A program made the position numbers and the translations under genes. Below are positions 11,145-21,586 of a stretch of DNA of 64,000 nt, in pieces. Source of the DNA: Rostrohypoxylon terebratum (lineage: Eukaryota; Ascomycota; Sordariomycetes; Xylariales; Hypoxylaceae); NCBI GenBank assembly GCA_022497145.1, contig MU385879.1, forward strand, positions 186,001 through 250,000, read 5' to 3'. Within the stretch, counting starts at the first letter, position 1, and each line of letters opens with the position of its first letter. The notes beneath the pieces are model-generated. The model worked only from the letters and a program-made list of their open reading frames with translations. It did no database searches and was not told the origin of the DNA.

Positions 11145-14100
11145 CTAGGGTGATAAGAGACTAGGAGACTTTCGGTCTTCTCGCCATGTCCAACTGGGTA
11201 TTTGCTCGTCCTTCCATTTGATGTTATACATCCTCCTCCAATCTATGTAATTTTTGGCCCTTCGGTGCATACAATACTTCTTAGATCCTACGATAGTTAG
11301 TGTTGTTTCTGATATCGTTGGAATATAATATCCATTGTAACTAACTCTCATGATGTTTTGAATCTTGTCGTGGCGAGTCTTAGACTCTTCGAGGGATGAT
11401 GCGATGACATTCAACTTGTGCTCTTGTCGTTGCCGAATATACTGGGAGCGGAATTAATGACGGCATTTTCTATCTGGTTTTTGCGAACTGACCCGTTCAA
11501 TTGAGTTCGAGCCCGATACGATATACCGTATAGCGATGACTTCTCTATCTTGTCCTAATCGGTGGACACGGTCTATAGCTTGTTGTTCTAGCAATGGGTT
11601 CCACTACAATACTAGCAGTCAGCAGCTTTTCTCCAAATGCAGTGGTTGAAGTGGATGTAGTCCTAAGGAGCGGCCTAAGGGAAACCAAACCCTGAATTCA
11701 CGTACCCCTGGCTCTATTAAATGTACACGAGTGGCCATAGTGAGGTTGAGTCTGTAGCTATTTTAGCGTTCAGGTTCTATGTATGGTTGATGTGGTGTCT
11801 TACCCAACTGCAGCGCTTCCGAGAGACGCGAGCAATATTGTACATTCTTGATCCTCACGAAAGTCATCAAGCGCATGGGCCCTCTGTTTCAAGTTCATAC
11901 TGCCGTCAAGCCTTTGGTACTTGAAAGCTTTTATGGATAATGCTTTTCCGATAAGATCCAGCATGCTGGTCCAGGCTGAGAATATAACGCTACGGCTGGT
12001 TAAAATGGATCAAGAGTGTGATTAGGTTGAGTATGGCTTACCTTTTTGCTGGTGGCTGGTTGCGTGCGACCGCAACCTCGTGGTCTTTTTCCAGGTTTCG
12101 CAGCAAAGCTTTAACTTTCGACGAAGGGCAATAGTCCTTTAGACTACCTTCGGATGTCCTTCCTTGCACAACATGCGTTTTCTTGTTTTCCCCGGCGAGG
12201 CCGTCGTCGCACAAGGGGCAATTAGGACCAGTACTGTTGACAGAAGTGTCGTCATTCCGAAGGCATGCGCGGCAAACTTGGTGGAAACAAGGACACACGC
12301 ATGACGATTCATCTTCATTAATAACCGAGTCACATATCTCGCACACGAGATGTTGAGGGAGGATGAAGGTGGAAGCCTCCCTAAGCCTAGCTTGCAAACT
12401 TGGGGGAAGTAAGTCGCTTCCGTGGTTGCAAATCTGCTGAAGACGAAGAATGAATTGGAACGTTTTCATGGTCGAACCTCCTATGTCAATAGCTAAGGTA
12501 AAAGACCTCGTGATCGTATCATAAAGACACCTTTCTTCACCATTTAAGTCTACCATTTGAATTATCTCGCATCGAGGCGGAAGGTCGAGTTCGGATTTGA
12601 GAGCATTTTTGGTTCTACGTAAGGCAATGGATTTTACTAGCAGCCTGAGCCGCTCCCATCCATATTGTCGTCCTTGATGAATTGGAGTCAGAAATGTGCT
12701 CTGGAAGATGCCAGGATTGTCGAATGGGGCGACCCTCAAAAATTCGACGAGCGCACCCAAGTCCTCTAAGCGGTTCTGGATCGGTGTACCACTTAAACAC
12801 CAACGATGCCTAGCTTCGAGTTTATACACAGCCTTGAACGTCTTCGTGGCACGATTTCTTATGACATGGGCTAGTGATATTAATTGCGAGGCAATGCAAT
12901 GTTGGGGGGTATGGTTGTCACCTACCTTCATCCAAGACAACTCGATACCAATCGATACTATGAAGAAGACTGGTTTGCGTATATGTCTTCAATCTTCGCT
13001 TCATGCCCCCATCATCTAGCAGCCCGGCTCTTAGGGTCTCATATGTTGTTAGAACTATGTTGGCCCTCTTGAGAAAGGCGACATTGTCGTCTCTTGACGA
13101 CCCATGGTACACCCTATAGGTAAGAGATCCTTTCTTGAAGTGTCTTGAACTATGTTAGGCGTAATGGTCTGTGAGATTATTATGGATATTGGGCGTACCT
13201 TTCAATTTGGTCTTGCCAACAAGTGATAGCTGTTGCAGGGTGTTAGTATTGTGGTTAGAGCGGAAGGCAATGCCCAGAGCCTACTTGTCATAGGACATAT
13301 TATCAATGTTGGACTTCCATCACCTGGGGATGTTGCAACGAGTGCTAATGTTATTAAGGTTTTCCCAAGACCCATTTCCTTCGTCACTAGGTCAGCTCAT
13401 CCCTCAGAAGAAATTGGCGGAGGCGTCCTTACGTCTGCAAGAAGGCCACCAAGACACAACTTCGGGGTTTGCGAGGTATAACTTCTAGTTATATGATTAT
13501 AAAATCTGTATAGTTAGCATGCTTTCAATGATCGCTGCTGAGTCTCTCACCTTTTATGTGGGAACTTTGCGTTGGAACCCTCAGACCACACGGAAGGAAA
13601 TTCTGATTCTCTAATGTTTCCGGATTCTTTCTCCATCATTATAGAGAGCGCCTTCACTTGATGCCTAGATAATCGCTTCTTAGCCCCCGCTATTACTAAA
13701 TGTTGGTAGCTCTAGACGCATACTCTTTCAATTCCGAAATCAGATACTCGGAAATAAGGACTCTTCTAAAGCTCGTGGGACCAGTTGCGGAGTTTAATAA
13801 CTCAATAACTCTGCTCTCCTCTTCTTTACACGAAATTGCGCGTTTAGCTGGGGATAATTCATGAACCCCCCAAAATGATTCCTTGTCTAGGTCAGAAAGA
13901 CATTGAGGATTATGATACGGTCGTAATGTGTCGTGCGATTCTGGTTGTTGTAGGAAACAATCACGTTCAAGCAACATATCTCCAATAGGTCCACCTTGTT
14001 CGAACCTACCGTAGACCAGTATTTCAATGCTACTTGGAGTTTTCATGGTTGCTGAGAGCTCAACGTCGTAATTTTTGACGAGATCAGAAAGCGTACGAGA

Positions 14101-14845
14101 TGCATTTCTGTCGAGAATGCCACCATATTCGTTGGATGCAGCAACTCTTATGGTCGTAATAGTCCCATCCACCTCTAGAGAAACATCCACAGTCTTCTTT
14201 TCTATAAAGAAGTACTTGCGAAAGCTTAGGTTTTCGAAAATGATCTAGGTACTTTTATTAACAGACAAACGTTCAGGGGAGTAATAGAATAATGCTTACT
14301 GCGCCGAAACAAGAGTCACATGAAGACTCCATAGAACTTTCTTTTCTTGCAGTAAGTTCATCATCTACCATATGATCGACCATATCGACATCGCTAGTTT
14401 CCGAATCTGGATGAATTATCTCGGCCATGTCAATATCACTATTTTCGGAATTCAGATCAATGATCTCAATTGGAGCCATAGGGTGGTATCCTCGTTGCAC
14501 ACGCTCTAGATCTGACCATACACTAGAAGAATGATAGCTTGGATTTCCGCTGGATTCATCATCAATTGCAGAGGACCGCAAGCGATTCCTTGTGTTAGGT
14601 GAGGTTGACTTGGTGAACGATACATATTCAAAGTCGGAGGAAAGGATTGGAGGCAAAACGCCTGACTCTCTGAGGGCACTGGCCTCAGATTTGTTTGAAG
14701 GCTGGGATCTTGCCGATTCCGAGATGCAAAGTCTTTTCGCCGAGTTGATGGGTGACGATGTGGGATTATCGCTCCTGTATTTTGTACTCTCCCAAGGCCG
14801 CTTGACTCCCGCACTAGGCGTTCTTCCGTCGAAGTTGTCGTCCAT
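11145..14845 (-). CDS. RAD5/HLTF-like SNF2-family DNA-dependent ATPase with embedded RING finger
   Basis: Twelve exons on the minus strand: 14845-14300, 14244-13724, 13664-13551, 13505-13433, 13378-13285, 13229-13199, 13149-12926, 12870-12042, 11995-11804, 11751-11706, 11603-11493, 11441-11145; phases close to 1025 residues. The N-terminal 185 residues are acidic and low complexity. SNF2 motifs: EMGLGKT (motif I, 419-425), [20 protein letters not shown] (about 532-536), [13 protein letters not shown], then a RING finger between helicase lobes starting CEIC at 711 with CPLC about 43 residues on, [34 protein letters not shown] and VHRLGQ (about 903-908). Embedded RING plus SNF2 is the hallmark of Rad5/HLTF-type enzymes (DNA damage tolerance, PCNA ubiquitination, fork remodelling), but no clear HIRAN domain is visible, so it is a paralogue group rather than certain RAD5. 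The last 65 residues are unsupported by conservation and may hide another intron. Nuclear location inferred. Confidence 0.88.
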
Positions 14846-15378
14846 ATCTTACCAGGTACACAGCAATTACCGACAGACTAGAATGTTGTAAATATGAAGT
14901 GGATAGATGGGATAAGAAGAATCAAGCTATAATTCATAATAATTCTTAATTTGTCAAGGTAGCACAGCTACCAAATTATCTGTTCTAAAATACGGTGAAT
15001 GAACTGTCTCCAGCGTTGTGGCAGTGTGAGAATGCAGCTCCAATTGGACTAACCGTAGACAAGATAAATCTTGTGACTGCTATTTTCTGGTTGGGTTATT
15101 CGATTGGTAGTAGTTGATTACCTACGACGTAGTAGTAAAGGGCAGGCAGAATTTGAGGAACTTCAAGTTGTAGTGCTTCAAGGTACATTATAGGTAGTAT
15201 AGGTAGTATAGGTATATGGATACCTACTGAAATATTCATGACGATAAGATAGTAAAAATTAAGTCCCATGCATGATACCTACTAGGTAAGAATTAAAATT
15301 ATTTTTTTAGCATCTCAAATCGAGAATCGTAAGCATTGGGGTTCCAAACTTTGATCCCTAACTCCTCCATTGAAACCT
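14846..15378. promoter_or_regulatory. Shared divergent promoter region, SNF2-RING gene / QRI7
   Basis: A 533-base spacer between two head-to-head start codons, so both genes must draw their promoters from it. It is AT-rich and includes a short direct repeat of taggtagtata near 15190-15215 and a ctaggt element near 15284. No TATA box could be assigned with confidence. Confidence 0.5.
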
Positions 15379-16911
15379 ATGAATGCAACTTGTTTGCTGC
15401 CGATATGGTCGGGCTCTCTCACGCGGATATGTAGAAAACCGCGTTTGCAGGTCCGGAACTTCCAGCTGCTATCGCAACCCCGCCATTTTCTTCCGACACC
15501 ACTGCCCCCGCGATGTCGACAATTCTCGTCCCAACCGACGAGGTGCCGCCGCCTCCTCACCCTCGCTATCGAGACGTCATGCGATGATACGTGTGTAGCA
15601 GTCCTAGAGAAAGATGTCGGTCCGAAAGGCGCAGCGTCCTTACTCTTCAATGAGAAGGCTACATCTGCGAACCGCTCGTACCAAGGTGTGCACCCCGTAG
15701 TTGCGCTTCAGTCACATATGGAGTACATAAGCGGCCTCGTGCAAGAAGCTATGCGCGCGCTCCCGGACGCATCGGAAAACAAGGGAACGAATTCGAAAGA
15801 CGGTGATCGGAACACAAATATAGAGAAAGAAAAGGTGCTGTGGATTGATGGCAAGGCACGTAGGAAGCCGGACTTCGTGACAGTGACGCGCGGGCCGGGT
15901 ATACTGTCCAGTCTAACAATCGGATTGAACACGGCGAAGGGACTCGCGGTCGGATGGGATGTACCACTTCTCGGGGTTAATCACATGCAAGCGCACGCCC
16001 TGACACCCCGACTCGTCAGTGCCCTCGAAGCCGGGAAGCAGGAGCGGGCACCGGAGGACAAGAAAGGAAACCTCGAACCTACCCCGACTTTCCCCTTCCT
16101 ATCTCTCTTAGTCTCGGGCGGACACTCGCTGCTCCTGCTCTCCAAGTCCCTGAACGACCACACCATCCTCGCCGAAGCCACGAATATCGCTATCGGGGAC
16201 ATGCTAGACAAATGTGCGCGCGCGATCGTCCCTCCCTCCGTAATCGCCGCCTCCGGTGACATAGTCGTATACGGTGCTCTCCTCGAGCGCTTCGCCTTCC
16301 CGTCCACCGACCCGTCCACCGTCGACTTCCACTACACACCCCCCGCCAAGCGCATAGACGAGATCCAGAACTTCGAGTCCGAATACGACTGGTTCCTGCG
16401 CCCGCCTCTGGCGGAGTCGCGAGCGATGCAGCTCGAGTTCTGCGGCATGAACGGGCTCGTGCTGAAGATCATGCAGGACCGCCCCGACATGGACGTCGAG
16501 CAGCGCCGCGTCCTGGCGCGCGAGACCATGCGGCTTACCTTCGAGCACCTGGGCAGCCGCATCCTGTTCGCGCTGGAGAAGAGCGAGGGCAGGGGTGGGG
16601 ATAAGTCGTTAAGCGGGGTTAGGACGCTGGTCGTGGCGGGCGGGGTCGCGAGTAATAGGTACTTGATGCATATCCTGCGCGCGATGCTGGATGCGAGGGG
16701 CTACGGACACATCGAGATCGTGAGCCCGCCGCTGTCGCTGTGCACGGATAACGCGGCGATGATTGCGTGGGCGGGCATGGAGATGTATGAGGCTGGTTGG
16801 CGGACCGGGTTAGACGTGTTGGCTATGCGGAAGTGGCCTTTAGACCCGAATGTGGATGGCGGCATTCTTGGAGTGGCCGGCTGGACGAACGTTCAAGAGA
16901 AGACGTCGTAA
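15379..16911 (+). CDS. QRI7: Mitochondrial tRNA N6-adenosine threonylcarbamoyltransferase (TsaD/Kae1 family)
   Basis: Single exon, 510 residues from ATG 15379; an upstream in-frame TTG is not needed. The first about 60 residues are Arg/Ser/Leu-rich without acids, a typical mitochondrial presequence. The catalytic fold follows: LAIETSCDDT (about 62-71), DFVTVTRGPGILSSLTIGL, the metal-binding NHMQAHA (about 201-207), LLVSGGHSLL, TNIAIGDMLDK, VVAGGVASNRYL and CTDNAAMIAWAG near the C-terminus. The enzyme transfers the threonylcarbamoyl group from threonylcarbamoyl-AMP to A37 of ANN-decoding tRNAs in mitochondria and, unlike cytosolic Kae1, works without KEOPS partners. A hydrophilic Lys/Asp/Asn-rich insertion at about 130-160 and another at about 220-240 lengthen it relative to yeast Qri7. 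Third positions are GC-rich compared with the adjacent helicase. Divergently transcribed from the SNF2-RING gene. Confidence 0.95.
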   Translation: MNATCLLPIWSGSLTRICRKPRLQVRNFQLLSQPRHFLPTPLPPRCRQFSSQPTRCRRLLTLAIETSCDDTCVAVLEKDVGPKGAASLLFNEKATSANRSYQGVHPVVALQSHMEYISGLVQEAMRALPDASENKGTNSKDGDRNTNIEKEKVLWIDGKARRKPDFVTVTRGPGILSSLTIGLNTAKGLAVGWDVPLLGVNHMQAHALTPRLVSALEAGKQERAPEDKKGNLEPTPTFPFLSLLVSGGHSLLLLSKSLNDHTILAEATNIAIGDMLDKCARAIVPPSVIAASGDIVVYGALLERFAFPSTDPSTVDFHYTPPAKRIDEIQNFESEYDWFLRPPLAESRAMQLEFCGMNGLVLKIMQDRPDMDVEQRRVLARETMRLTFEHLGSRILFALEKSEGRGGDKSLSGVRTLVVAGGVASNRYLMHILRAMLDARGYGHIEIVSPPLSLCTDNAAMIAWAGMEMYEAGWRTGLDVLAMRKWPLDPNVDGGILGVAGWTNVQEKTS

Positions 16912-17243
16912 CGCCCTCCAAAGGAGTGAAAAGGCGCTATTGTACAACTACGCTTTCATGGTTGACTAGGTACATTGCATTGCATTCATAGCATGGTACG
17001 GCATAAACTGGCGTTCACGGAAAAGGCAACGGGAATTTGGCGGAAAATCTCCATGTCATAGTTAGATGCTGTACATTTACACGGCGGGTCACTCAGGGCC
17101 GTGGGAAGTCGTCTAGATAAGTGCCCTAAGGTCTATCAAGCTCTGTTTTGCACCCTCATCGGCTCCGTTACATGTATGATACTCTCCCGGGAGTACCTGA
17201 TGCGAAGCATATGCTGTGCATTTTACTCCTCCGACCCATTGCC
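16912..17243. other. Convergent 3' spacer, QRI7 / PRE2
   Basis: A 332-base interval between two convergent stop codons, holding both 3' UTRs. Nothing else recognised. Confidence 0.6.
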
Positions 17244-18217
17244 TTAATCCAATGCACTCGTGACGTTCGTGAACTCGCCCTTCTCTAGCTTCGTCTTCCA
17301 GAATATCGGGTTCGTGTCGTTGAAGCCGTGCTTGACCCAGCCCTCTTCCTTGACATGGTACAAGTTGATGTAACCTCCGGAGTACGCATCTCTGTGCGTG
17401 GCAGCCAAGATACTTCGGCGTCCTAGCTCTAGGGCTTCTTCTACGCCTAACTCGTACTTGTACTCGGCGTCGAGCACACCGTAGGCGAATGTCTGACCAG
17501 AACCGACACAGAACAGGTTACCGGCCAACCGTGTACCGTCGGAGTCGATATAGTACAGGGCAGGGCCCTCTTCCTTAGTCACACCGGCGCACATGGTTCC
17601 CATGGACAAGCCCATGCCCTTGTACTGGTAGACGAGGTTGGCGAGGATCTTGGAGGCGGCGGCGACGCTGATGCGGCGCTTGTGGCGTAGCTCGTGCAGT
17701 CGACACTGCATTCCGAGCCAGGCAAGCCAGTACTGGCAGTCGGCAGCACCACCGGCCATAGTGCCCAACAGGCAGTTGTTGATCTCGATAACCTTCTTGA
17801 CGGTCTGCGAGGCGATCCAGTTTCCGGCCGTGGCACGCGAGTCCGTCGCTACGATGATGCCGCCCTGGAAGCGGAAGGCGAGCGTTGTTGTACCGTGGGC
17901 GATCTTGATCGGGCAGTCGGGGTTCGAGTGGTCGTCTGTTGCTGCGCGGAGCCAGGCTGAAGGCTGTTTTTGTGGGTTAGCTCTGTGTTCTGTGTTCTGT
18001 GTTCTGTTCCGTGCCCGGGATTGTTTGATTTGAAGATGGCATAGAGATAGGCGCAAGTGTAAATTAGTAATTAACGTACTTGGGCTACGGGAGGCATGGC
18101 GAATTTGAGGGAGAGGGCGGGTGCCATGTCATCTTGAAGATCGTCTTGTTGCTCATCGGCGAACGCCTCATGGTGGGACGCAGCCGGGCGGCTGTACCTG
18201 GCTACTAGAGTATCCAT
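17244..18217 (-). CDS. PRE2: 20S proteasome subunit beta type-5 (chymotrypsin-like)
   Basis: Two exons on the minus strand, 18217-18080 and 17963-17244 (116-nt intron, phase 0), 285 residues, the usual length for fungal Pre2. A propeptide of about 70 residues ends AHG, autocleaved before the catalytic Thr71 of TTTLAFRF. Numbering from that Thr, the catalytic D17 (ATDSRA) and K33 (QTVKKV) are present, as are [13 protein letters not shown], the GMGLSMGTM segment and the [12 protein letters not shown] loop. The subunit forms the chymotrypsin-like site of the 20S core in nucleus and cytosol. Start ATG 18217 gives [11 protein letters not shown] and reaches MPPVAQ at the exon junction, matching the family. 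A 9-bp tandem repeat lies about 80 bases upstream, within the promoter. Confident. Confidence 0.97.
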
Positions 18218-18296
18218 GGTAAGAATTGGTATGTAGGAATGGAAGTGGAAAAAATGGTCTATCGGCCCTCAGATTGAAAGTGAGAAAGGTGAGGCC

Positions 18297-18346
18297 GATG
18301 TGGGTGATGTGGGTGATGTGGGTGATGTGGGTGATGTGGGTGATGT
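18297..18346. repeat. 9-bp minisatellite (gatgtgggt), 5 copies plus partial
   Basis: Five perfect contiguous copies of gatgtgggt followed by a degenerate sixth, in the PRE2 promoter about 80 bp upstream of its start codon. Seen directly. Such arrays are length-polymorphic. Confidence 0.9.
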
Positions 18347-18725
18347 TGGTTATGTTATAAATGGATTAATATTGTGAAGGTTAAATCCATGAAGTAGGAG
18401 GTAGTTGGATTGGCAGTTGACGCAGTTGACATCTGGTGCACAAGGCAATCGAAGCTCAAGGCAGCTGGTCTCACGCGTCGTCGCTTCTCTACCTTGGAAG
18501 TCGGATGGTCCAAGCTCCCTTTAATAGTATTAGTCAGAAATGGATTAGGTAATCTTTCTAGCCGCAAATTTGGTAGGTGCAACTGTAACATAGGTGGGGG
18601 TGCATTAGGTAAGCTAGTAGAATTACCTAAGCTCAAACTCAGGTTGAGGGGTTGAGACCTGCCATTCTTAACAAAGACAATGAATATCCAGTCTCTATTT
18701 CATTTCATAGTCAACTTCTATCAAT

Positions 18726-18753
18726 CCCCTTACCCCTTACCCCTTACCCCTTA
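18726..18753. repeat. 7-bp tandem repeat (cccctta) x4
   Basis: Four perfect copies of cccctta. It differs from the fungal telomere unit (ccctaa) both in length and order, so it is taken as an ordinary microsatellite. Confidence 0.85.
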
Positions 18754-19231
18754 CCTCGTATACAGCCTTAGATCTTGATGAAACATCACTTATAACTGTG
18801 ATACCCATCATGATGTCACCACAGGCGTTAACCAATGTTCAGAAGCTTCAGAAGAGAATGAGAATAACGGCCGTGATCACTACAATTCCGTACGGTTTTA
18901 GCTATATACTTGGGTAGAGAATCTGGGCACGGCCGTCTACATGATTAAAGGAATATGTATGGATGTCTATGTAAGTCCCGTACCCTCCGGCCTGAAGCCC
19001 CCCGTTTCCGATGAGCTTAGAACAGATGGGTATAGGTTCGTGTTTAAACAGCATTTCGTGGCCACATTACAGGTATAGAAAACCAGTCAAGAGCCCTCCT
19101 TCCTTCGCCGTTTCGATCACACCAAATTTGTGTCTCACCCCCCTCCCCACACCGGAGCTTTCGTCTTCATTCTTCATCGCTGCTCCTTATCTTATCTAAA
19201 ACCCGGACTGGCGATATTCCCCATATCCATT

Positions 19232-21586
19232 CTACTGGGAGTTGTTGTGGGCAGGGTATCCACCTCCTACGTTGGGAATTGTCGGCTGCTGTCCAACGGG
19301 GGCGGCGCTGTGTACTAGATTTTCGCGGCTCACGTTCGCCCCGCCCATCGGCGTGCTCGGCGTCAGAGGCCCGCTATACGGGTCGTTAAGCGGCGAGTAA
19401 CCGGTCGTCGGCTCAACTGAAACACTGATATACTGATCAGGAGAATCGGAACGCTTGGCGGGTAATTTTTCATCCGACGGGGTATTATAAGAAATGGTGA
19501 TCCTTGCCTCGTTGGACTTGACACGTTCCAGCAGCAACGAGTTTCGCGCATCCAGAGGCGTCAGGTTGTCCATGTCGCGCTGTAGCTTTTCTATGGTATT
19601 CGTTAGAATGCTGTCCCAGGAGGCACATATTGTGGAAGATTCTGGGCGCGCAACTTACCCATTTCCTTTCTGCGCTTGCGGTGGGGGTTCTGCTTGATGA
19701 AAGCTATGATTGCATTATATGCGACGAGGATGGCGAGAATTCCAGCAAGCGCCGATTGTATAGCGATCAGAACAACGCCGGCGACGGTCTGCGTCGTCTC
19801 GGCAATGCCGAATTCCTCCACAAAAATGAGAATGCAAATAGTAGAGAGGACACGTACGACCTGGATAGCGATATTGACGATATTTCCAGATTTTCGCTCG
19901 AACGGCTTGCTCCACGCCAGAACGCCCAACATGAATCCTTCGACGATCAAAAGGGCAACTGCCTGCGACAATCCGTGGCCATTGGTAGCGGCCAGGACAC
20001 ATCCCTTGGCGAACATGTAGACAATGACCGGTACAAAGACCCACCAATAATCCTTCTTGTACGATTCATAGAAAAGGGAATACTTGACCCAGATCTTCTT
20101 GTCTTCGTACAGAGCCGAGGCATCTCCTTCGGAGTTCTTAAGCCTGTGAGCCACGGACCAAATCTTCCACGAGAAGAAGGCTAGAATAGTGGTGAAGATC
20201 GCGAGAGTTACACCAGCAAGTGTCTGGGCGGCCCATGAATCTCCGTGTGTGAACTGGAAAACACAGTATAGGACCCAAATGCTGTAAAGAAGCAGAATGA
20301 GGGTCGTGATGGCACGGGCGATCGAGCCCCAGTAATGCTTGCGGAATCCAGTCCATGACTCAGGAAAGTTGCCGAAAAGAGACCAAGCCTCAAGAATGAC
20401 CTTCAACAGCAAGATGCCGACAACAATGACACCAATTACGATGGCAACGATGAGGAGAACGGTCATGAAAGTATTCGCTTGAGGAACGGATAGTCGCTCA
20501 GCATAAGCTTGAATACCATTAACAACCGTACGAATCGTCGTTTCAGCACTACCTTCGCTAGTTCCATTGACCGAGGTTTCGACATCACGAGCAGCGAGGT
20601 AAGCGTTTGCGAGGGCACGTGCGGCGATCGAGGAAGAATTCGCGCTCGCAGACGAGCCATCAGGATAGACCAGGGTAGCCTTCTTGAGGAACTCGACACC
20701 GTCGTTGGTCAGATTTCCACCTGTCATCTGCCGGAAATTGTCGATTGAGACCTGCATCTGCTCCCAGGGGATGAGACCAGTCGAGAAAGCAAAATTGGCC
20801 GAGAAACTCCTGTATACCTGAGGTAGCTGGGCCGACATCATTCCGTTCATCGCGAAACCCTGGAATACACCAAAGATCTCTCCAAAACTTGGGCTAGGAC
20901 CTGCTCCTGCTGCACCGCTAGCCGCACCGCTACCCGAGAAAGCTGCACTGATTGCTCCAGCACTACCGACTAACAAAGCTGCTCCCGCTACACCGGCCGC
21001 TGCATACGAGACCGCGGCTACAGTGGCGGTCTTGCCGTTCGTAACATGTGATTGGATGCAGCCTACCTCATCACCATCGTCTAATGACTTGAGCTGTAGG
21101 GTTGCCATTGCCGAAATATCTGGTATCTGGAATGCAATAGCAGGGATAGCGTTAGCATACTGCGAGGGTATCGCCTGAGAGCCCTTAGCACCAAATGTTC
21201 CCGCCGGAACTGTTCTTGTGTCAGCAACCAAACGTCAATAAGGGTAGGTGAGAGCAAGTGGACATACCAGGGCATAATTGCTGAATGTATGACCCAGCCT
21301 CACACGGATTGAAGCTATTCGTGTAGACATCTTGACCGTACGCTGTTACCGAGAGCGTAGCTGTTACATTTTGTTGCTTGCTGCTCGTTCCCACCACGTC
21401 AAAAACCACGGTCTTATCGGCATTGTTGTAAGATATGTCCGCCTTTTGGACTCGAATGGGGCTGTCATCCTCGCAATTGGTAAACCCGCTCGTCACTAAT
21501 AGATCATCGCCCAAGACTCCGCTGGCCAACGCCGTTGCCAGTATCGCCGCCCGCCGGACATTCCACCTCGAATTCGATTTCGCCAT
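19232..21586 (-). CDS. FLC-family TRP-like ion channel / flavin carrier protein
   Basis: Three exons on the minus strand, 21586-21268, 21209-19659 and 19590-19232 (introns 58 and 68 nt), 742 residues. ATG 21586 begins a signal peptide (MAKSNSRWNVRR, then hydrophobic, cleavage near GVLG). The luminal/extracellular ML-like TRP_N domain covers about 27-165 and has paired cysteines (TNCED, NPCEAG, QQLCP, GCIQ). After it come a Gly/Ala-rich first membrane span at about 168-198, a second near 370-400 and a cluster of hydrophobic spans (WGSIARAITTLILLLYSIWV, then several more) to about 620, and a hydrophilic cytosolic tail with KEMEKLQRDMDNLTPLDARN. This is the layout of FLC1-3 of yeast and Pkd2 of fission yeast (TRP-like family, plasma membrane/ER; linked to calcium and cell-wall homeostasis). 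Which paralogue cannot be told from sequence alone. Intron 2 ends at the second possible acceptor, which restores the conserved KEMEKL. Confidence 0.9.

Larger units (their letters stand above)
18218..19231. other. Spacer between FLC-like gene 3' end and PRE2 start
   Basis: Both flanking genes are on the minus strand, so this 1-kb interval carries the FLC 3' UTR (right) and the PRE2 promoter (left). It contains the 9-bp minisatellite and, at 18726-18753, four copies of the 7-bp unit cccctta. Short open frames at 18355-18655 and 19011-19199 are not supported as genes. Confidence 0.6.

Noticed and set aside
18726..18753. Telomere-like cccctta repeats
   Set aside because: Unit is 7 bp (cccctta), not the fungal ccctaa hexamer, only four copies, and it lies between two housekeeping genes.
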